From: BRH-c25 sp964574195
Lineage (GTDB): Bacteria; Bacillota; Clostridia; Lutisporales; Lutisporaceae
Assembly (NCBI GenBank): GCA_964574195.1
Contig: CAZNMO010000034.1
Location: forward strand, 1-29,344
Direction of reading: 5' to 3'
Length of the DNA stretch: 29,344 nucleotides
Position 1 is the first letter of the stretch; every line of letters starts with the position of its first letter. The translations under genes and the position numbers were made by a program. Shown here piece after piece: positions 1-8,187 of this stretch. The notes under the pieces are model-generated. The model did no database searches and was not told the origin of the DNA. It was given only the letters and a program-made list of their open reading frames with translations.

Positions 1-74
1 ATACCGGCGATGCCGGCTTCAATACCAGGTTGGAAGCATTTTTTGACCTGCTGGATATGGAGGGCTGCAAATGA
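1..74 (+). CDS. 3' end of an HgdB-like (DUF2229-type) protein, cut by window edge
   Basis: Only the last 23 codons lie in the window, in the frame starting at base 3, ending at a TGA at 72-74. The visible tail (TGDAGFNTRLEAFFDLLD) closely matches the C-terminus of the next protein (TGEAGFQTRLEAFVDYIG). That makes it a tandem paralogue of the 2-hydroxyacyl-CoA dehydratase subunit-like family. Its stop overlaps the next start in an ATGA arrangement, which implies one mRNA and translational coupling. Function beyond family membership cannot be judged from the fragment. Confidence 0.75.
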   Translation, partial: TGDAGFNTRLEAFFDLLDMEGCK

Positions 75-1159
75 AGCTGACTTACCCCCACATGGGTGAA
101 GCATATATAGCCGTTAAGAGCTTGATGGACGACATTGGAGTGCAAAGCGTCATCCCTTCCTTTACCACCGACTCTACCCTCAGGCTGGGCTCTTCCATTT
201 CACCTGAGACCATATGTCTTCCCTACAAGATAATGCTTGGGAATTATATAAACAGTATCAGAGCGGGAGCAGATACCATCATCATAACAGGAAGCTGCGG
301 GCCTTGCCGCTTCGGGTATTACGGGCCTCTGCAAAAGCAAGCCCTTGAGGAAGCCGGGTACAAGGGCATAGACATTATAATCCTGGACCCTCCCAGAGAA
401 GGCTACCGTAACTTTTTTGATGCCATAGGAAAAATAGCGGGAAACCGCAAGGCAAATGTCGTTACCGCTTTCATGAACGCATACAAGGTTTGCTGTGAGG
501 TCGACAGGTTGAACAGCCTGCTTTACTATACCAGGCCAAGGGCCGCCAACAAAGCTGAGCTGAAGAATATAACCCATAGCTTCAAAAAGGAGGTCATGAA
601 TGTAAAGGGCACTTCAGAAATGCTCCAATTGATACATGAAACTGCTGACAAGGTCGGAAGGGTCGATATAGATAAAGGCTTCAAGCCTATCCGCATAGGA
701 ATTATCGGAGAAATTTACACCATCATAGAGCCTTTTACCAACCTGAATGCCGAAGAACGTCTCGGAGACCTTGGTGTAGAGGTACATAGATCCATGACAG
801 TAAAGGATTGGGCCAGGAATACCATCATACTTCCTATGACCGGACGCAAGGGCTACAGGATGGAAAAGAAGCTTTCCAGACCTTATCTTCCCACACTGAT
901 AGGCGGTCATACCCAACAGTGCCTTGGCCATGCGGTACATTATGCTAAGTCAGGCTACGACGGACTTGTTCAGATCTATCCAATGACCTGTATGCCTGAA
1001 ATAGTGTCCAGATCGATATTGCCGCAGATAGAAAAAGATTATTCCATCCCGATCCTATATCTGATCGTTGATGAACAGACCGGTGAAGCGGGTTTCCAGA
1101 CAAGGCTGGAAGCCTTTGTGGATTATATAGGCAGGAATAAAGTGAAAACAATTCAATGA
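71..1159 (+). CDS. Acyl-CoA dehydratase activase-related protein (HgdB-like, DUF2229-type)
   Basis: A 362-residue cytoplasmic protein with no signal peptide or membrane segment. Cysteine-rich motifs stand out: GSCGPCRFGYYG near residues 74-85, a CCE motif near 141, QQCLGHAVHYAKSGYDG near 283-299 and the MTCMPE motif near 307. This pattern belongs to the family related to the beta subunit of 2-hydroxyglutaryl-CoA dehydratase, where such cysteines ligate a [4Fe-4S] cluster. Members usually occur as sets of two such proteins plus an ASKHA-type activase; here a paralogue ends in the 4-bp ATGA overlap just upstream. Substrate is unknown; many clostridial members have no assigned reaction. The ATG is set by the overlap with the preceding stop. 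The stop lies 4 bp from the convergent PrsW stop, with no visible terminator between. Confidence 0.8.
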   Translation: MKLTYPHMGEAYIAVKSLMDDIGVQSVIPSFTTDSTLRLGSSISPETICLPYKIMLGNYINSIRAGADTIIITGSCGPCRFGYYGPLQKQALEEAGYKGIDIIILDPPREGYRNFFDAIGKIAGNRKANVVTAFMNAYKVCCEVDRLNSLLYYTRPRAANKAELKNITHSFKKEVMNVKGTSEMLQLIHETADKVGRVDIDKGFKPIRIGIIGEIYTIIEPFTNLNAEERLGDLGVEVHRSMTVKDWARNTIILPMTGRKGYRMEKKLSRPYLPTLIGGHTQQCLGHAVHYAKSGYDGLVQIYPMTCMPEIVSRSILPQIEKDYSIPILYLIVDEQTGEAGFQTRLEAFVDYIGRNKVKTIQ

Positions 1160-1163
1160 CACT

Positions 1164-1847
1164 TTATTCCTCCTCCTCCCTTTCTCTGAAAGGTGAAAAA
1201 TCCACCAGCTCATCAACATTTCTCAGTCCCCTTTTCCAGAGGTACAGCATATATGGTATGAACAATATCAGCAGGTAGAATTTCTGGGAAAGCAGTATGA
1301 AGTCATATACACCATGCAGTAATACCGGAACAATGAAGCCCTTCCATATGTACTTCTGCCTGTACTGAGGGCCTGCAAATTTCGCTATTCCAAGGTAATA
1401 GCCCATTGCCACCGCAAACAATGCATGAGCAGGAACTGCTGTGACCGCTCTTACTGCGGCAGTTGTCATGCCGGTCGAAAGCACATAGGCAATATTCTCA
1501 ACCGTCGCAAAGCCAAGAGAAATGAAAACTGCATATACTATACCGTCATACATCTCATTAAACTCTCTATTTCTCCATATGTAGAGAAAAAAGAACAGGA
1601 ATTTGAAAGCTTCTTCCACAAGTCCCGCCACTATGAAGGCAGTATAACCTGCGGACAATATATGGTTTTCGGCTATATTGAAAACATCTAGGGTCATCTC
1701 AACAAAAAGCACCGGTATCACTAGTCCGCCACCCATAATGAAGGATTTCAGCAGCAGCATCCTGGGCTCCTTTTCATATTTGTCCCTTGCGTAAAAATAA
1801 TATATCAAAGCGGCAGATGGAGCCAATGCCGCAACCAGCAAAAGCAT
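1164..1847 (-). CDS. prsW: PrsW-family intramembrane metalloprotease
   Basis: A 227-residue, very hydrophobic protein with about seven membrane segments. It carries the family's signature motifs inside membrane helices: EEAFKF near residues 78-83, AHALFAVAMGYYLG near 140-153 and HGVYDF near 178-183, the presumed zinc-binding Glu and His residues. PrsW proteases make the first cut in anti-sigma factors (RsiW in Bacillus subtilis, RsiT in Clostridioides difficile), releasing an ECF sigma factor under envelope stress. No ECF sigma or anti-sigma gene is in this window, so the substrate is unknown. The start has an AGGAGGG site at 1853-1860. It follows the methyltransferase gene by 11 bp, so the two are probably co-transcribed. 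The C-terminus is a short acidic tail. Confidence 0.88.
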   Translation of the reverse strand: MLLLVAALAPSAALIYYFYARDKYEKEPRMLLLKSFIMGGGLVIPVLFVEMTLDVFNIAENHILSAGYTAFIVAGLVEEAFKFLFFFLYIWRNREFNEMYDGIVYAVFISLGFATVENIAYVLSTGMTTAAVRAVTAVPAHALFAVAMGYYLGIAKFAGPQYRQKYIWKGFIVPVLLHGVYDFILLSQKFYLLILFIPYMLYLWKRGLRNVDELVDFSPFREREEEE

Positions 1848-1858
1848 ATCGATCCCTC

Positions 1859-3610
1859 CTATAAGCTATCCTCTACTATCCTTATCTGTTTCTCATTTAA
1901 ACCATACAGTATATACACTGCCCTGTCAATTTCAAGGTCTGCAGCCTTCCTATCCATTTCGGCCTCCAATCCTTGACGCTCCTCTGCCATTTTCATTATC
2001 CTGTCATTTACCCGGGGAAAGGGAAGCTTCATCCTAAGGACTGTATTGGGATAATAGTCGTATAAGCCCTCACTTATCTTCTTTGCATAACATTTGAAAT
2101 AGAACTCAAAAAGTCTGGAATTAAGTATAGCTGTAATATATTCGTGGGATATGTCTCCGGTATATTCCTTCTTTATTCTCAGGCTGTAAACATCGGCACT
2201 GCAGTAATAACCCATCCTGTCCACCGCAAAACGACTTTCACCGGCTTTATACGGATAGACGATTTTGGGAGCCTCAAATATACTGCTGCTTCTGCCCCAC
2301 TGAAGGTGATACCACTCTCTCACACCATTTCTGCACTCTCTTCTTTGTTTCAGCCTCTCCCTGAAGCTGCCAATATACCTCACGGCGTTGGGAAAATCAG
2401 TTTCTGCTGCTATATGATCTGCATATATTAGAAACTGCTCTGCAGGCTTGATTGAATGCTTACGGATATTGCTGTTCTTTATCCAGGGCTTCATAAGCTC
2501 CTTTTCTATGGCATATTTCTCCACTGCATCGGCGTCAAGTATGAAAGCCCTGTCACAGCCTGTTATGATCCCCTGATAGCTGTCTGCAAGGTCACCAAGG
2601 GACATACTGCTTTTTCCTTCCATCAGTGAATATATTTCATGCTTTTCAGGACTTAACAGCACCCAGCCCTCTTCCCGGAAAACTGAATTGCTTACCTTGA
2701 AGCTTTCATAGTTATCCGGCGAAAACAAATCAGTTTCTGAAGACTTTTTCCCATGTCTGTATTTCAGTACCGAAGTCAAAGAATCACCTTTTCCCGGCTC
2801 AAGCGTTATTATGCATGCGGCGACTCCTGCCTCCTGAAAAACACTTTGTCCGTAGAAATCGGAAATCTCAGTTATCGTACAATTCTCTGAGAGATATTTT
2901 CTGAGACCGGAAGCAGAAGGCCCCTCCATGAAATACCGGGAAGTGATGAAGCTGAGTCTTCCTCCTTTTTTCAGCAGATCTATGCCCAGTTTAAAAAAGC
3001 AATAGGAAATATCCGACTTATCCTTGTATATACCCCTATACAACCGCTGTAATATTTGCTTGTATGGCTTTTTTACCTGCTTATGACCTATATAAGGCGG
3101 GTTGCCTACGACAAAATCAAACGTTCTGTTCCAGAACTCATTAGCTTGGCTATCCTCACCATAGCCGCATACCAGGCTGTCACAGCATATCAGCCTGGGG
3201 CTGCATTCTTTGCCGGCCAGGCTGACAAGTATCTTTTCCGCTGTTTTTAACGCCTCTCTGTCTATATCTGCGCCCCATAGATTATTTTCAACAATGAAGC
3301 TTCCTATATCAGTCCTTCGAAGCCTGCCCCTCAGCTCCCCGTTTTTTTTAATTATACGGTCATAATCCCTCTCAAACATCTGCTTAAGTATTTGAAAGGC
3401 TTGAATGAGAAAAAGACCTGTTCCGCACGCAGGGTCAAGCACCCTTATATAAGGGTGCTCTGCAAGGTCCAGTCCGGACAGCAGTTTTTCCGTCATCACT
3501 TCCACAACCTCCGGAGGTGTATAGAAAACTCCCCGGTCCTTCCTGTCTCCTCTGCTTTTCTGGGCTTGCACCCTATTACTCTGTTCAAGTATGGCTTCTC
3601 TTATACTCAT
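1859..3610 (-). CDS. Eco57I/TaqI-like adenine-specific DNA methyltransferase
   Basis: A 583-residue protein of the N6-adenine DNA methyltransferase class. Motif X-like FYTPPEVVEVM lies near residues 29-39, the S-adenosylmethionine-binding motif I DPACGTG at 59-65, and the catalytic motif IV NPPY at 170-173. The C-terminal third (ILNSRLFEFYF, YPNTVLRMKLPFP) resembles the TaqI-type target recognition domain. It would transfer a methyl group to adenine in a specific DNA site. No separate nuclease gene sits beside it and I see no nuclease motif in the first 30 residues, so it looks like an orphan methyltransferase rather than half of a restriction pair. The start has an AGAGGT-type site just upstream. 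It lies 49 bp after the GH13 gene and 11 bp before prsW on the same strand. The recognition sequence cannot be read from the protein. Confidence 0.85.
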   Translation of the reverse strand: MSIREAILEQSNRVQAQKSRGDRKDRGVFYTPPEVVEVMTEKLLSGLDLAEHPYIRVLDPACGTGLFLIQAFQILKQMFERDYDRIIKKNGELRGRLRRTDIGSFIVENNLWGADIDREALKTAEKILVSLAGKECSPRLICCDSLVCGYGEDSQANEFWNRTFDFVVGNPPYIGHKQVKKPYKQILQRLYRGIYKDKSDISYCFFKLGIDLLKKGGRLSFITSRYFMEGPSASGLRKYLSENCTITEISDFYGQSVFQEAGVAACIITLEPGKGDSLTSVLKYRHGKKSSETDLFSPDNYESFKVSNSVFREEGWVLLSPEKHEIYSLMEGKSSMSLGDLADSYQGIITGCDRAFILDADAVEKYAIEKELMKPWIKNSNIRKHSIKPAEQFLIYADHIAAETDFPNAVRYIGSFRERLKQRRECRNGVREWYHLQWGRSSSIFEAPKIVYPYKAGESRFAVDRMGYYCSADVYSLRIKKEYTGDISHEYITAILNSRLFEFYFKCYAKKISEGLYDYYPNTVLRMKLPFPRVNDRIMKMAEERQGLEAEMDRKAADLEIDRAVYILYGLNEKQIRIVEDSL

Positions 3611-3659
3611 TCTTACCTCTTATCCTATACAAAATCAGTTCGTGCTTTGCTGAAACGAG

Positions 3660-5618
3660 CTATCTTTTTTCAATCAACAGCTTCCCCTGCAGCGGCTCAA
3701 GCCGGATCTCCAGCTTTCCTTCTGCTGTGTCAACGGCCTCAACCGGTGAAAGCAGATCAAACAGCTTACCCTTGCACCAATTGCCTATATCCAACGACAC
3801 ATGGCAGCTTTCGGTCCTGCTCCTGTTGACAAGCACAAGGGCAGTATCATTTCTGGCTTCTTCTCCGAATACATCCCTGTTGTCTTCTATCTTCCTGATA
3901 TATCCGAACATATCGCCTTCCAGTTCCAGGGGTACCCATTTTCCCGTACTGAAAACATCATGGCTGCTTCTAATGGAGATCAGCTTCCTGTACCATTCCA
4001 TAAGTTCAGGGTTTTCCCTGCCCCAGGGATAAGTGCCCCGGTTGAGCGGATCCCGGTACCCCTCCAGGCCTGCCTCATCCCCGTAATATATGCTGGGCAC
4101 TCCCGGAAAAGTCATCTGTATCAAAGACAGCAGCTTGAGCCTGGAAATGCCAAGGGCTCTTTTTTCCTCAGGAAGCCTGTATGCCTCCTTCTGAAGCTGT
4201 GACAGCTGCTGTTCCTCGGGTGCCTCACCCAGCAGAGTCAGTATACGGGGAACATCGTGACTACCTATAAGGTTCATATTGCTGTAGAAATTATGAAGGG
4301 GATAGTTCTCATATATGCTCAGCAATGCCTCCCTGGTATGCTTCCCATCGTTCCTGCCCAGGAAGAAGTTCAGCATAATGCTCCTGAATGGATAATTCAT
4401 TACCGAGTCCAACTCTTCTCCCAGAAGGTATGCCCTTCGCCTGCCATAGCTTTCCTTGTTGGATGCATCCTCCCACACTTCTCCCATCAGGACGGAATCC
4501 GGATCCTTTTCCTTCATTGTCTTCCTCAGCAGCCGGATGAACTCATCAGGCAGCTCATCGGCAACGTCAAGGCGCCAGCCTTTGGCTCCCAGCTCCATCC
4601 AATGTTTGATCACACTATCCTTCCCGGTTATTATGAAATCCAGATAGCCGGGGTCCATCTCATTTACATTAGGGAGAGTATCTACTCCCCACCAACATTC
4701 ATAGTCATCCCTGGCACATTTGAAGCGGTACCAGGAGTAAAAAGGGGACTCGGTCGACTGATATGCCCCGATTCCCGCATAACTGCCGTATTTGTTGAAA
4801 TACAGGCTGTCGCTGCCGGTATGGCTGAACACTCCGTCCAGCATAATTGAAATACCCAATTTCTCTGCTTTACTGCACAGTTCCTTGAAGGTCTCAATGC
4901 TGCCAAGCATTGGATCCAGTTTCATATAATCCCCTGTATCATATCTGTGGTTGCTGGAGGCTTCAAAAACCGGATTCAGGTATATGACCGAAATACCAAG
5001 CTCTCTGAGATACTCAAGCTTTTCCGTTACGCCCTCAAGGTTTCCTCCGAAAAAGTCCCAACGGGATATTGCTCCTGTACCGCAGTCCTTTATATAGGTG
5101 GGCGTATCCTCCCAATTCGCATATATGAAGCTGTTCTGCTTAGGGCTGCTTATCTTTTCCTCTGAATTTCCATTCCTGTATCTATCGGGAAATATCTGAT
5201 ACATCACAGCCTTCCTATACCAGGAAGGAGTACTTGTCTCTCTCGAGAATACAGTTATCTGATACTTGAGCGGGATACCGGACTGTAACTGGCCTATGCC
5301 CCCAAACATTCTCTCATTGTTGCCGTAATAGTACCTTTGTCCATCTATCACCAAGTGAAAATAATACCATACCAAGCCCGGCTGCAGCGGCATATTTATG
5401 GTGGCTGCATAAAAATCACCCTTAGGACTGCTTTCCTGCAGATTCATGGCTACACGGTGTTCGGCACCGCCATCCTCATTGACGACCAGCTCAACAAGGC
5501 TTACCAAAGCAGCCTCCCTTATCGTGAGCCCGATACGCACCTTGCTTCTGCAGGACACCGACCCGAAGGGCAAACGGTATTCCTCCCGGTGGGAGTCATG
5601 TACTATATTAAAGCTCAT
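3660..5618 (-). CDS. GH13 alpha-glucan hydrolase (neopullulanase/alpha-amylase type) with N-terminal glucan-binding domain
   Basis: A 652-residue alpha-amylase superfamily enzyme without signal peptide, so probably cytoplasmic. Residues 1-125 form a beta-rich domain like CBM34. The (beta/alpha)8 barrel follows from about 132 (WYRKAVMYQIFPDRY). Conserved regions are present: DGVFSH (261-266), GWRLDVADE with nucleophile D351, LMGEVWED with acid E380, and IGSHDVPR with D455. A short beta domain ends the protein. It would hydrolyse alpha-1,4 (perhaps alpha-1,6) links in maltodextrins left by the phosphorylase. The start ATG overlaps the glgP stop by one base (TAATG), so translation is probably coupled. 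Exact specificity (neopullulanase, maltogenic amylase or cyclomaltodextrinase) is uncertain. Confidence 0.88.
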   Translation of the reverse strand: MSFNIVHDSHREEYRLPFGSVSCRSKVRIGLTIREAALVSLVELVVNEDGGAEHRVAMNLQESSPKGDFYAATINMPLQPGLVWYYFHLVIDGQRYYYGNNERMFGGIGQLQSGIPLKYQITVFSRETSTPSWYRKAVMYQIFPDRYRNGNSEEKISSPKQNSFIYANWEDTPTYIKDCGTGAISRWDFFGGNLEGVTEKLEYLRELGISVIYLNPVFEASSNHRYDTGDYMKLDPMLGSIETFKELCSKAEKLGISIMLDGVFSHTGSDSLYFNKYGSYAGIGAYQSTESPFYSWYRFKCARDDYECWWGVDTLPNVNEMDPGYLDFIITGKDSVIKHWMELGAKGWRLDVADELPDEFIRLLRKTMKEKDPDSVLMGEVWEDASNKESYGRRRAYLLGEELDSVMNYPFRSIMLNFFLGRNDGKHTREALLSIYENYPLHNFYSNMNLIGSHDVPRILTLLGEAPEEQQLSQLQKEAYRLPEEKRALGISRLKLLSLIQMTFPGVPSIYYGDEAGLEGYRDPLNRGTYPWGRENPELMEWYRKLISIRSSHDVFSTGKWVPLELEGDMFGYIRKIEDNRDVFGEEARNDTALVLVNRSRTESCHVSLDIGNWCKGKLFDLLSPVEAVDTAEGKLEIRLEPLQGKLLIEKR

Positions 5619-8044
5619 TATAGAATCACCCTTTTAACATCCCATATTCCTGTCGCATATTCTGAAATGGTCCTGTCACTGGAAAACACCCCCGAATGGG
5701 CTATATTGTTTATGCACATTCGGGTCCATCTTGTCTTCTGTCTGTATAGCTCATCCACCTGCCTGTGTGCTTCAACATAGGCATTGAAATCCTTGAGTAC
5801 AAAATACTCATCATTATGCAGCAGCAGATGGTTGTATATATCGAGGAACTCCACATTTCCCACAGGGAAGAAACCGTTCACCAGTTGGTCAACAATGGTC
5901 TTGATCCTGGGGTCGCTGTTATATACCTCTACGGCTTTATAATCTCCGTACCTGTAGTAATCCAGGACTTCCTTCTCGGTCATGCCGAATATAATGATAT
6001 TGTCATCTCCAACTTCATCCCTGATCTCTATATTCGCCCCATCAAGGGTAGCCACTGTGATGGCACCGTTCATCATAAGCTTCATGTTCCCAGTTCCGGA
6101 GGCCTCCTTGGTAGTTGTAGATATCTGCTCGCTTACATCGGCGGCAGGAATGATCCTTTCGGCAAGGGAAACCTTGTAATCCTCCATGAAAACTACCTTC
6201 AGCCTGTTTCCTATGGTCTTGTCGTTGTTTACCTTGTCAGCCAGCGTATTTATCAGCTTTATTTCCTGTTTGGCCAACTGATAGCCGGGTGCCGCCTTGG
6301 CTCCGAATATGAAAGTCCTTGGTACCATATCACGCTTTGGATCTTCTCTCAACTGGTTGTATAGATACATGATATGAAATACGTTCAGCAGTTGCCTCTT
6401 GTATGCGTGCATCCTCTTTATCTGTACATCGAATATTGAGTCGGGTGCTACCTCTATGGAGTATTTATCTTTTATTATTTTTGCCAGCTCCAGCTTGTTA
6501 TTGTACTTTATTGTCCTTATCTTATCCTGCACTGCAGGGTCATCCTGATATTTAAGAAATTTTATGAGATCTGTGGGATGCTTTGTCCAGCCTGTGCCTA
6601 TGGTATCCTTGAGTAGCTGTGCAAGTCCGGGGTTAGCCTTGAGCAGCCATCTTCTATGGGTTATTCCGTTGGTTTTATTGTTGAATTTGTACGGGTAGAA
6701 GTGGTAGAAATCCACCAACTCCTGCTTTTTCAATATTTCCGTATGGATCTTGGCAACACCGTTTACACTGTGGCTGCCTACTATTGCAAGGTGTGCCATC
6801 TTGACATAGCCGTCTGCAGTAATAGCCATCCTGGATATCTTGTCCCATTGCCCTGTGTATCTGTTCCATAGCTCCCTGCAGAACCTTTCGTTGATCTCCT
6901 CAATAATCATATATATCCTCGGCAGCAGCGGTTTGAACATCTCTATAGGCCATTTCTCCAAGGCTTCCGAAAGGATGGTGTGATTGGTATAGGAGATGGT
7001 ATTGGTGGTTATTTTCCAGGCGGTGTCCCAATCCAGCCCTTCCTGGTCCATCAATATCCTCATAAGCTCAGGTATTGCTACTGCCGGATGGGTATCATTG
7101 ATATGGATGGCGACCTTTTCATCAAAATCCAGTATGCTTTCATTGGAATGCTTGTAGGTTCTCACAATACTCTGAAGTCCGGCAGACACAAAGAAGTACT
7201 GCTGTTTGAGCCTCAGCTTCCTGCCCTCCTCATAGGTATCGTCCGGATAAAGCACCTGGGAGATCGCCTCCAGTGAATACTTCTGCTCAACAGCCTTCAT
7301 GTAGTCACCTTTGCTGAAGAAGGTCAGATCAAAGTCCTTCTCAGGATTTTCCGCACTCCACAGCCTCAAGGTATTCACAGTTTTATTGTTATAGCCTATG
7401 ATAGGGGTGTCATAAGGGACCGCCAGCACCGACTCATAGTTCTCATGACTGAATTGAAGCCTTTCACCCTCATACCATGCTTTGATATCTCCTCCGAACC
7501 TTACTTCCACAGCCTTGTCGGCTTTCCGGATCTCCCAGACATTGCCTTCTCTCAGCCAATTCTCCGGCAGCTCTACCTGATAGCCATCCACGATCTTCTG
7601 CTGGAATAATCCATACTTGTACCTGATACCACAGCCATGCCCCGGTATTCCCAGGGAAGCCATGGAGTCCAGAAAACAGGCAGCAAGCCTTCCAAGTCCT
7701 CCGTTTCCAAGGCCTGCATCAGGTTCTGCCGATTTTAGCTCCTTCAATGTACAGCCCAGCTCATTCAGTACTTCCTCACACACCTTTTCCAGCCCCAGGT
7801 TTACCAGGTTATTGCCCAGAAGTCTTCCCATCAGGAACTCTATAGAGAAGTAATATACCTGCTTGGTGTTCTTCTCCGCATATTCCTTGTTTGTGGCTAT
7901 CCAATCCATGGTGGCATAGTCTCTTATCAGGCTGCCCAGTGCCGAATACCGGTCACTGTTTGTAGCCAGCTCAAAGCTTTTTGCATGCATTGTTGTCAGC
8001 TTTTTTAAATAGTCTTCCTTAAATCTATCTTTACTAATTTCCAT
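5618..8044 (-). CDS. glgP: Glycogen/maltodextrin phosphorylase
   Basis: An 808-residue GT35 phosphorylase, near the usual 800-840. It releases glucose-1-phosphate from the non-reducing ends of glycogen using phosphate and pyridoxal phosphate. The PLP site EASGTGNMKLMMNGA is intact, with the Schiff-base lysine near residue 655, followed by TLDGANIEI. The N-terminal VYYFSIEFLMGRLLGNNL and GLGNGGLGRLAACFLDS motifs are also typical. The ATG is preceded by a CGGAGG site at 8050-8055. This is the first gene after the glgA terminator and has its own candidate promoter, so it probably leads a separate glgP-GH13-methyltransferase-prsW transcript. Glycogen versus maltodextrin preference cannot be read from the sequence; the glg neighbours favour glycogen. 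Confidence 0.95.
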   Translation of the reverse strand: MEISKDRFKEDYLKKLTTMHAKSFELATNSDRYSALGSLIRDYATMDWIATNKEYAEKNTKQVYYFSIEFLMGRLLGNNLVNLGLEKVCEEVLNELGCTLKELKSAEPDAGLGNGGLGRLAACFLDSMASLGIPGHGCGIRYKYGLFQQKIVDGYQVELPENWLREGNVWEIRKADKAVEVRFGGDIKAWYEGERLQFSHENYESVLAVPYDTPIIGYNNKTVNTLRLWSAENPEKDFDLTFFSKGDYMKAVEQKYSLEAISQVLYPDDTYEEGRKLRLKQQYFFVSAGLQSIVRTYKHSNESILDFDEKVAIHINDTHPAVAIPELMRILMDQEGLDWDTAWKITTNTISYTNHTILSEALEKWPIEMFKPLLPRIYMIIEEINERFCRELWNRYTGQWDKISRMAITADGYVKMAHLAIVGSHSVNGVAKIHTEILKKQELVDFYHFYPYKFNNKTNGITHRRWLLKANPGLAQLLKDTIGTGWTKHPTDLIKFLKYQDDPAVQDKIRTIKYNNKLELAKIIKDKYSIEVAPDSIFDVQIKRMHAYKRQLLNVFHIMYLYNQLREDPKRDMVPRTFIFGAKAAPGYQLAKQEIKLINTLADKVNNDKTIGNRLKVVFMEDYKVSLAERIIPAADVSEQISTTTKEASGTGNMKLMMNGAITVATLDGANIEIRDEVGDDNIIIFGMTEKEVLDYYRYGDYKAVEVYNSDPRIKTIVDQLVNGFFPVGNVEFLDIYNHLLLHNDEYFVLKDFNAYVEAHRQVDELYRQKTRWTRMCINNIAHSGVFSSDRTISEYATGIWDVKRVIL

Positions 8045-8090
8045 ATAAACCTCCGAACAAATATGCTTGGATAAATCGTATATTCTTATT

Positions 8091-8096
8091 ATTATA
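8091..8096 (-). promoter_or_regulatory. Candidate -10 element for glgP
   Basis: A perfect TATAAT on the minus strand lies 46 bp upstream of the glgP start, in the spacer after the glgA terminator. No good -35 is seen at 16-18 bp (TAGTGC at 17), so the promoter may be weak or activator-dependent. Confidence 0.4.
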
Positions 8097-8158
8097 CAAT
8101 AACTTCATAATTTGCACTATGGATTTTACTCATAGTTCTGTCCGGTATATTTATCATA

Positions 8159-8187
8159 TGAAAAAAGCGCAATTAATGCGCTTTTCA
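8159..8187 (-). terminator. Rho-independent terminator after glgA
   Basis: On the minus strand a 9-bp stem AAAAGCGCA/TGCGCTTTT with a 5-base loop is followed by a run of six T. The stem begins inside the glgA stop codon. It separates the biosynthetic glg genes from glgP. Confidence 0.8.

Noticed and set aside
4257..4850. A 197-codon plus-strand frame opposite the GH13 gene
   Set aside because: The opposing frame encodes complete GH13 catalytic motifs; the plus-strand product has no family features.
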